Shown piece after piece: positions 54,305-64,000 of a stretch of DNA of 64,000 bases (positions within the stretch are counted from its first letter, which is position 1; each line of letters begins with the position of its first letter). This DNA comes from Roseateles toxinivorans (GTDB lineage Bacteria; Pseudomonadota; Gammaproteobacteria; Burkholderiales; Burkholderiaceae_C). The position numbers and the translations under genes were made by a program. The notes below the pieces were generated by a model. That model worked only from the letters and a program-made list of their open reading frames with translations, did not search any database and had not been told where the DNA came from. The stretch lies in assembly GCF_004362525.1 (NCBI RefSeq), contig NZ_SNXS01000005.1, positions 62,001-126,000 of the forward strand, read 5' to 3'.

Positions 54305-54344
54305 GGTGCTATTCCTTGGTGGTTCGGTGATTGACGCCTTCACT

Positions 54345-54375
54345 GTCAGGCTTGCCACCGTGTCAAGGTCAAGCA
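54345..54375 (-). promoter_or_regulatory. candidate CueR-type promoter of the copper block
   Basis: On the minus strand TTGACC (54372-54367) is followed by a CTTG...CAAG dyad (54367-54351, 17 nt). This is the arrangement of MerR/CueR operators lying in the spacer. The -10 region downstream is poor. The site is about 45-70 nt upstream of copZ. No cueR or copRS gene is in the window. Confidence 0.45.
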
Positions 54376-54413
54376 GCACTTGAAAATGGCCACAACGCCA
54401 TTGTGGCGAGGGG

Positions 54414-55931
54414 TCAGGACGGCAGTCCCAGCAGGCCTAGTGGCGCGCGCCCGCTCGCTGCCGCGATCAAGCCCAAGACCCGGCCCGGCTCGCTGCCCAC
54501 CATGTCCCAGCTGAAGCGCCAACCCCAGTTGCCGCCGAGGATGCCCGGGATGTTCATGCGGTGGATGCTGTCCAGGCCCAGCACGTCCTGCATCGGAAAG
54601 ACGGCCAGATTGGCCACGGAGTTGCAGCAGGCGCGGATCATCGCCCAGTGCACATCGTGCTCACCGCAGGGCAGGTAGGAGCCTGCATAGGCGCGCTCGC
54701 GAGGGCTGGCGTGGTTCCACCAGCCGCGTACCGTGTCGTTGTCGTGCGTGCCGGTATAGACGACGCTGGCGCGCGGCCACATATGGGGCAGGAACTCGTG
54801 CGTGCCATCGCCGCCAAAGCCGAACTGCAGGATCTTCATGCCGGGGAAGCCGCAGGCCAGGCGCAGCTCATGCACGTCATCGGTGATGAAGCCCAGGTCC
54901 TCGGCAACGATGGGCAGCTGGCCCAGCGAGGCCTCGATCGCATCGAACAGCGCCTTGCCCGGGCCGGTGACCCAGCGGCCCTGCTTCGCATCTGGGCTGC
55001 TGGCCGGAATCTCGTAATAGCCGGCAAAGCCACGGAAGTGGTCGATGCGGAACACATCGGCCTGGGCCAGCGCGCGCTTGATGCGAGCCGTCCACCAGGC
55101 GTAGTTCTCGGCCGCCATACGGTCCCAGCGGTACAGCGGGTTGCCCCAGCGCTGGCCGGCGGTGGACATGGCATCGGGCGGCACGCCGGCCACGACGGTG
55201 GTTTGAAAATTCTCGTCAAGGTGATAGAGGTCGGGCCGCGACCAGCAGTCGGCGCTGTCGTGGGCGACGAAGATCGGCAGATCGCCCATGATGGCCACGC
55301 CCTTGCCGTTGGCATAGGCCTTCAGCGCGGAGCTCTGCGTGTCGAAGCACCATTGCACGAACTGCCAGAAGGCGATTTCGTCGGCATGCTCGGTGCGGGC
55401 CTGGGCCATCGCCCCCGGTTCGCGGCGTGCCAGGCCTGCCGGCCAGGTCCACCAGGCCTGGCCGTTCAGCGGCGAGCGTATGGTCATGAACAGCGCGTAG
55501 TCGTCGAGCCAGTCCTCTTGCTGCAGCGACCAGGCGGCCAGCGCTTCGCGATCGGCCGCGGTGGCACCGGTCTTGAAGCCGGCCCAGGCCAGGCGCAGCT
55601 GCTGCTCGCGCCAAGGCAGCACTTGGCCGTAGTCCACCCGCTGGGCCGCGAAGCCCTCGGCAGGCAGGTGCGGCGGCTGCAGCCAGCCCTTGGCGATCAG
55701 CGGCTCCAGGGCCACCATCCACTGGCTGCCGGCAAAGGCCGACACCCCCTGGTAGGGACTGTCGCCGGGGCCGATCGGCGTGGTCGGCAGCAGCTGCCAC
55801 AGGCGCTGGCCGCTGGCGGCAAGCCAGTCCACGAAGCGGTAGGCGTCGGGGCCGAAATCGCCCATGCCGTGCGGTCCGGGCAGGGAGGTGATGTGCAGCA
55901 ACACACCGGCGACACGTTGATTCAGGTCCAT
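54414..55931 (-). CDS. malQ: 4-alpha-glucanotransferase
   Basis: This 505-residue GH77 amylomaltase disproportionates maltodextrins in the cytoplasm, releasing glucose. The catalytic triad is Asp297 in VFRIDHFRGF, Glu344 in IVAEDLG, and Asp397 in TGTHDNDT. The N-terminal LLHITSLPGPHGMGDFG and SPYQGVSAFAG are typical of the short bacterial form. It starts 19 nt after the glgX stop. It is the last gene of the minus-strand run glgP-glgB-glgX-malQ. Confidence 0.96.
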   Translation of the reverse strand: MDLNQRVAGVLLHITSLPGPHGMGDFGPDAYRFVDWLAASGQRLWQLLPTTPIGPGDSPYQGVSAFAGSQWMVALEPLIAKGWLQPPHLPAEGFAAQRVDYGQVLPWREQQLRLAWAGFKTGATAADREALAAWSLQQEDWLDDYALFMTIRSPLNGQAWWTWPAGLARREPGAMAQARTEHADEIAFWQFVQWCFDTQSSALKAYANGKGVAIMGDLPIFVAHDSADCWSRPDLYHLDENFQTTVVAGVPPDAMSTAGQRWGNPLYRWDRMAAENYAWWTARIKRALAQADVFRIDHFRGFAGYYEIPASSPDAKQGRWVTGPGKALFDAIEASLGQLPIVAEDLGFITDDVHELRLACGFPGMKILQFGFGGDGTHEFLPHMWPRASVVYTGTHDNDTVRGWWNHASPRERAYAGSYLPCGEHDVHWAMIRACCNSVANLAVFPMQDVLGLDSIHRMNIPGILGGNWGWRFSWDMVGSEPGRVLGLIAAASGRAPLGLLGLPS

Positions 55932-55950
55932 GGTGATCGTCTCTTCTCGG

Positions 55951-58041
<2,091 letters not shown>

Positions 58042-58043
58042 GA

Positions 58044-60197
58044 TCAAACCGGCACGAGAAAAAGCGTGGCCAGCGGAGGGAGCGTCAATGAGAGTGTTTG
58101 GTCAGGACCAGACTGCAACGGAGCCTCCAGATTACCCAGATTGCTGCCGCCATAGTGCGCCGAGTCGGTGTTCAGAATCTCCCCCCAGGCACTGAAGCCC
58201 GCGGGCACCGGCACCCGGTAGCCCGGGCGCGGCACCGGCGTGAAATTGCAGACGACGATCACTGCCCTGCCCTGCCCGTCCAGACGAAGCCAGGCGAGCA
58301 CCGATTGATCGGCATCGTCCTTGACCAGCCATTCGAAACCGGCGGCCTCGCAGTCCAGACGATGCAGCGCCGGCCGCTCGCGGTAGAGATGATTGAGATC
58401 GCGCACCAGGCGTTGCACGCCGGCATGGCGCAAATCGTCCAGCAGCGCCCAGGGCAGCGAGGCCTCATGGTTCCATTCGCTGGGCTGGCCGAACTCCTGG
58501 CCCATGAACAGCAGCTTCTTGCCTGGGTGGCCCCACATGAAGCCGTAGTAGGCGCGCAGATTGGCAAAGCGTTGCCAATCGTCGCCCGGCATCTTGCCCA
58601 GCATCGAGCCCTTGCCGTGCACGACCTCGTCATGCGAGATCGGCAGCACGAAGTTCTCGCTGAATGCATAGACCAGGCCGAAGGTCATCTTGTCGTGGTG
58701 CCAGCGGCGGTGGATCGGGTCCTCATGCGCATAGCGCAGGGTGTCGTTCATCCAGCCCATATTCCATTTGTAGTGGAAGCCCAGGCCGCCGCCGGACGTG
58801 GGCGCGGACACGCCGGGGAAGCTGGTCGACTCCTCGGCCAGGGTGATCGCCCCCGGCGCGTCAAGACCGAGGCGCTCGTTGAGCTGCTTGAACAGAGAGA
58901 CCGCCTCCAGGTTCTCGCGCCCACCTTGGGCGTTGGGCAGCCACTCGCCGGCGGGGCGCGAATAGTCGCGGTAGAGCATCGAAGCCACCGCATCGACACG
59001 CAGGCCGTCAATGCCCCAGCGCTCGGCCCAGTAAAGCGCGCTGGCGATCAGGAACTGGCGCACCTCGGGGCGGGCAAAGTTGTAGATCAGCGTGTTCCAG
59101 TCACGATGAAAGCCCTCGCGCGGATCGGCATAGTCGTACAGATGGGTGCCATCGAACTGGGCCAGGCCGAACACGTCGCTGGGGAAGTGCGCCGGCACCC
59201 AGTCCAGCAGCAAGCCCAGGCCGTGCTCGCGGCAGGCGGCGACGAAGCGCGCAAAGCCCTCGGGCGGGCCGAAGCGGGCGCTGGGCGCGAACAGGCCCAG
59301 CGTCTGATAGCCCCAGGAGCCATCGAACGGGTGTTCGCTGATCGGCATCAGCTCGATATGGGTGAAGCCCAGGTCGGCGGCATAGGCCGGCAGCTCGGCG
59401 GCCAGTTCATCCCAGGTCGGGAAGCGGCCGTCAGGCTTGCGCCAGGAGGCCGCATGGACCTCGTAGATGGTGATCGGTGCATCGCGCCGATTGGCCGATG
59501 CCCGCTCGGCCGGCAGCGTTTGCACTGGCGGCAAAGTGGTGACGATGCTGGCCGTGTCGGGCCGCAGCTGGGCGGCGCGGGCATAGGGGTCGGCCTTCAG
59601 CGGCAGCAGGGTGCCATCGGCGGCGACGATCTCGAACTTGTACAGATCACCCGGCGCCGCATGGGGCACGAAGATCTCCCAGACGCCAGCCTCGTGGCGC
59701 AGGCGCATCGCATGGCGCCGGCCGTCCCAGGTGTTGAAGTTGCCGACGACGCTGACGCGGAAGGCATTCGGCGCCCAGACGGCGAAGCGCACACCGGCCA
59801 CCTCGCCGTGAGTCATCGCGTGCGCACCGAGCACGGCGTAGGGCCGCGGGTGCGCGCCCTCGCGCAACAGGGCCAGGTCTTGCTCGTCGAGCTGTGGGCC
59901 GAAGGCATAGGCGTCGGCGTAGCAGCCTTCGAGCCCATCGTCCCAGCGCACCTGCAGCCGGTAGTCGAAGGCCTTGCGCCGGCGTGGCAGCATCGCCTCG
60001 AAGAAGCCTCCCGAACGATGCGGCAGGGTGGCGACGACCCTGCGCGTGGCCGCCTCAAGCACCATCACGCCCAGGGCGCCGGGCAGCATCGCCCGCAGCC
60101 ACATCCGGCCATCGGCCTCGGCATGCAGACCCAGCACCGCGAACGGATCGGCGTGGCGCGCCTGCAGCAGCGCATTGAGCTCGTCTGACGCCAGCAT
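58044..60197 (-). CDS. glgB: 1,4-alpha-glucan branching enzyme
   Basis: This 717-residue GH13 enzyme makes alpha-1,6 branches in glycogen. It has an N-terminal beta domain, a CBM48 region (VAGVRFAVWAPNAFRVSVVGNFNTWDGR), and a catalytic barrel with GLRVDAVASMLYRDYSR (nucleophile Asp), LAEESTSFPGV (acid Glu) and PISHDEVVHGKGS. The frame runs up to 60488 through a repeat element; ATG 60197 (MLASDELN) with GGAG seven bases upstream is the real start. Confidence 0.97.
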   Translation of the reverse strand: MLASDELNALLQARHADPFAVLGLHAEADGRMWLRAMLPGALGVMVLEAATRRVVATLPHRSGGFFEAMLPRRRKAFDYRLQVRWDDGLEGCYADAYAFGPQLDEQDLALLREGAHPRPYAVLGAHAMTHGEVAGVRFAVWAPNAFRVSVVGNFNTWDGRRHAMRLRHEAGVWEIFVPHAAPGDLYKFEIVAADGTLLPLKADPYARAAQLRPDTASIVTTLPPVQTLPAERASANRRDAPITIYEVHAASWRKPDGRFPTWDELAAELPAYAADLGFTHIELMPISEHPFDGSWGYQTLGLFAPSARFGPPEGFARFVAACREHGLGLLLDWVPAHFPSDVFGLAQFDGTHLYDYADPREGFHRDWNTLIYNFARPEVRQFLIASALYWAERWGIDGLRVDAVASMLYRDYSRPAGEWLPNAQGGRENLEAVSLFKQLNERLGLDAPGAITLAEESTSFPGVSAPTSGGGLGFHYKWNMGWMNDTLRYAHEDPIHRRWHHDKMTFGLVYAFSENFVLPISHDEVVHGKGSMLGKMPGDDWQRFANLRAYYGFMWGHPGKKLLFMGQEFGQPSEWNHEASLPWALLDDLRHAGVQRLVRDLNHLYRERPALHRLDCEAAGFEWLVKDDADQSVLAWLRLDGQGRAVIVVCNFTPVPRPGYRVPVPAGFSAWGEILNTDSAHYGGSNLGNLEAPLQSGPDQTLSLTLPPLATLFLVPV

Positions 60198-60216
60198 GTC
60201 AGTTCTCCACCGGGCT

Positions 60217-60535
60217 GCATGAAATGTGAGGCGGCAGGAACGAGGGCGCGCCGGCCGCTGCGGGCTGAAGCCTTGCCCGGCCCTGGACGGACCGGACTCC
60301 GGCTTCTTTATGCCCGCTGCGACCGGCACGCCCCCGTCCCTGCTGCGAGGGGTGTGCTGGCGCGCCAGTCCGCCATATGCGCACACTGCTCGGGGTTGGC
60401 GGCCACCTGCGTATCCGCAGAGGGGGCGGGGGGCCGGCCATGGCGGGCATAAAGAAGCTGGAGGTCGGGCCGTCCAGGACCGGCCCAAGCTTCAGCCCGC
60501 TGTGGCCGGCCCCCCGCTCCCTCTGCCACCAAATA
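60217..60535. repeat. dispersed intergenic repeat, copy 2 (long inverted repeat)
   Basis: This copy lies between glgP and glgB. It aligns with the repeat at 33464-33690 over its left two thirds. Its own two arms of about 67 nt (60251-60317 and 60443-60509) are imperfect reverse complements, sharing GCTGAAGC, CTGGACGG and CTTCTTTATGCCCGC, with a 125-nt centre. The RNA would form a long hairpin and may end or stabilise the glgP transcript. Short frames within it are not genes. Confidence 0.82.
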
Positions 60536-60586
60536 GCGGAGAAGCGCAAAGCACCGCCACCCAATGGCAAGTCGATCGGTTTCATC

Positions 60587-63085
<2,499 letters not shown>

Positions 63086-63181
63086 AGGGTGTGTCTCAAT
63101 GCGAGCCCGGTGGGCAAGGGCAAGAATTGCCGGGGTCAGCGGCGGCGTCGGCCGGAGTATCGCTCAGGCGCAGAAAAATGT

Positions 63182-63194
63182 GTAGTTTCACTAC
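63182..63194. promoter_or_regulatory. operator dyad GTAG-N5-CTAC (site 2)
   Basis: GTAGTTTCACTAC lies within the perfect 15-nt dyad TGTAGTTTCACTACA, followed by TATGG. It matches the reverse complement of the site at 29898-29910 at 11 of 13 positions and shares the flanking ACTACATAT. This is strong for a common regulator of the two glucan segments. Confidence 0.62.
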
Positions 63195-63269
63195 ATATGG
63201 AAATCCCGATCGACATCGTAAGTCATTGATTTCAGTGGAATAGCCTCTCAATGCCAGGTGAAATCACTG

Positions 63270-63298
63270 TTGTATGACTACATTTTCGCCTGTATATT
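63270..63298 (+). promoter_or_regulatory. promoter of the ABC transporter operon
   Basis: TTGTAT (-35, 63270-63275), a 17-nt spacer and TATATT (-10, 63293-63298) are present. The short dyad TGTATGACTACA overlaps the -35, suggesting direct control by a bound protein. Confidence 0.6.
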
Positions 63299-63419
63299 CA
63301 CAACAAATTCAGCGTCCGGGCCCCGCCCTGGCGCGTCGCCGCAGGCCCAGCCAGGCCGGTGGTGATCCAACCCTCAAGAGACAAGCCGGGCGCCCTGAGC
63401 CTCGGCATGGAGTAGCGCA

Positions 63420-64000
63420 GTGGCAGACGTGAAGCTGACCGGCGTGGCCAAGGCCTACGGCGAAACCAAGATCCTGCATGGCATAGACCTGGACATCCGC
63501 GACGGCGAGTTCATGGTCTTTGTCGGCCCCTCGGGCTGTGGCAAGTCCACGCTGCTGCGCACCATCGCCGGCCTGGAAGAGATCACCGGCGGCGAGTTGC
63601 GCATCGGCGGCGTGCTCGTCAATGACATACCGCCGGCCGAGCGCGGCATTGCCATGGTGTTCCAGAGCTATGCGCTGTACCCGCATATGAATCTGTACGA
63701 CAACATGGCCTTCGGCCTGAAGCTGGCCAAGGTGCCCAAGAACGAGATCGACGGCGCGGTGCGCAATGCCGCCAAGATCCTGCACATCGAGCACCTGCTG
63801 GACCGCAAGCCCAAGGACCTAAGTGGCGGCCAGCGCCAGCGCGTGGCCATAGGCCGGGCCATCGTACGCAAGCCCGAAGTCTTCTTGTTCGATGAGCCGC
63901 TGTCCAATCTCGACGCCGCGCTGCGCGTGCGCATGCGCTACGAGTTCGCCAAGCTGCACGAGGACCTGAAGACGACCATGGTCTATGTCACCCACGACCA
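63420..64000 (+). CDS. ABC transporter ATP-binding protein, MalK/UgpC-like (5' part)
   Basis: Only the first 193 codons are in the window. They read as a sugar-importer ATPase: Walker [10 protein letters not shown] at about 39-47, Q-loop [11 protein letters not shown], signature [14 protein letters not shown], Walker [14 protein letters not shown], and the switch His in VTHD at the edge. The start is GTG 63420 with GGAG seven bases upstream; it has no ATG start, which makes it easy to miss. It probably energises maltodextrin import, judged from the neighbouring genes. It continues past the window end. Confidence 0.93.
   Translation, partial: MADVKLTGVAKAYGETKILHGIDLDIRDGEFMVFVGPSGCGKSTLLRTIAGLEEITGGELRIGGVLVNDIPPAERGIAMVFQSYALYPHMNLYDNMAFGLKLAKVPKNEIDGAVRNAAKILHIEHLLDRKPKDLSGGQRQRVAIGRAIVRKPEVFLFDEPLSNLDAALRVRMRYEFAKLHEDLKTTMVYVTHD

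Larger units (their letters stand above)
63086..63419. other. divergent control region between glgP and the ABC gene
   Basis: This 334-nt gap is AT-richer than its neighbours. It contains a perfect dyad (63181-63195), a second shorter dyad TGTATGACTACA (63271-63282) and a candidate plus-strand promoter (63270-63298). There is no gene in it. Confidence 0.75.

Noticed and set aside
39263-54413. Mobile-element genes or direct repeats at the copper block edges
   Set aside because: The edges hold only terminators on the left and a promoter-like dyad on the right. No transposase, integrase, tRNA or obvious direct repeat was seen.
60198-60488. A 97-residue N-terminal extension of GlgB
   Set aside because: It is encoded by the dispersed repeat and resembles the peptide made by the other repeat copy; the ATG at 60197 has a proper ribosome site and family N-terminus.

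Overview
This window is GC-rich chromosomal DNA of a betaproteobacterium. The order Burkholderiales is likely, near the Roseateles/Rubrivivax/Leptothrix lineage. Support comes from the rpsP-rimM-trmD-rplS operon, the murJ/rpsT divergent pair, DUF3579 beside argD-argF, hda-HAD-pcnB-folK on one strand, and protein families typical of that order. The genus is inference. No rRNA, tRNA, CRISPR array, phage or transposase gene was seen.

The left part (1-27 kb) is mostly housekeeping. It holds an M48 peptidase end, phhB and rsgA; CobD/CbiB-like and Nudix genes; rpsP-rimM-trmD-rplS; a GNAT enzyme and a small membrane protein; and a Pit phosphate transporter with its DUF47 partner behind a candidate Pho box. 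Next come the run murJ-SirB1-AI2E-hda-HAD-pcnB-folK, rpsT, and argD-argF. After these sits a less ordinary group: a calcineurin-like phosphoesterase, a Ser/Thr kinase fused to a universal-stress domain, and an M81 peptidase that appears to start at ATT. A LysR regulator diverges from DUF2917 and GNAT genes.

The right part is an alpha-glucan (starch/maltodextrin/glycogen) locus split in two. Segment A (27.1-39.3 kb) holds a pullulanase-type enzyme, two exported GH13 amylases, a DUF4397 lipoprotein and an Oar-like TonB-dependent receptor. Segment B (54.4-64 kb) holds malQ, glgX, glgB, glgP and the start of a MalK-type ABC ATPase. Together they suggest outer-surface debranching and cutting, outer-membrane uptake, periplasmic trimming, inner-membrane ABC import, and cytoplasmic conversion to glucose phosphates or glycogen. 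The same 13-nt dyad lies in the pullulanase/amylase gap and in the glgP/ABC gap, so the halves probably share a regulator not encoded here. Two identical 14-mers with a LacI-family look lie upstream of the receptor.

Between the two segments is a 15-kb copper and silver resistance block, all on the minus strand (39.3-54.3 kb). It encodes CusABC-like RND efflux, a second outer-membrane factor, a P1B ATPase, CopZ and CusF-like chaperones, a two-domain multicopper oxidase, a cupredoxin, a DUF411 protein and several small Met/His/Cys-rich exported proteins. A CueR-like dyad precedes it, but no cueR is present.

Intergenic DNA is rich in structured repeats: a REP-like element, a CGCAGAG palindrome, tandem terminators after rpsT, and two copies of a dispersed element of about 230-310 nt. 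One copy of that element is a long inverted repeat.
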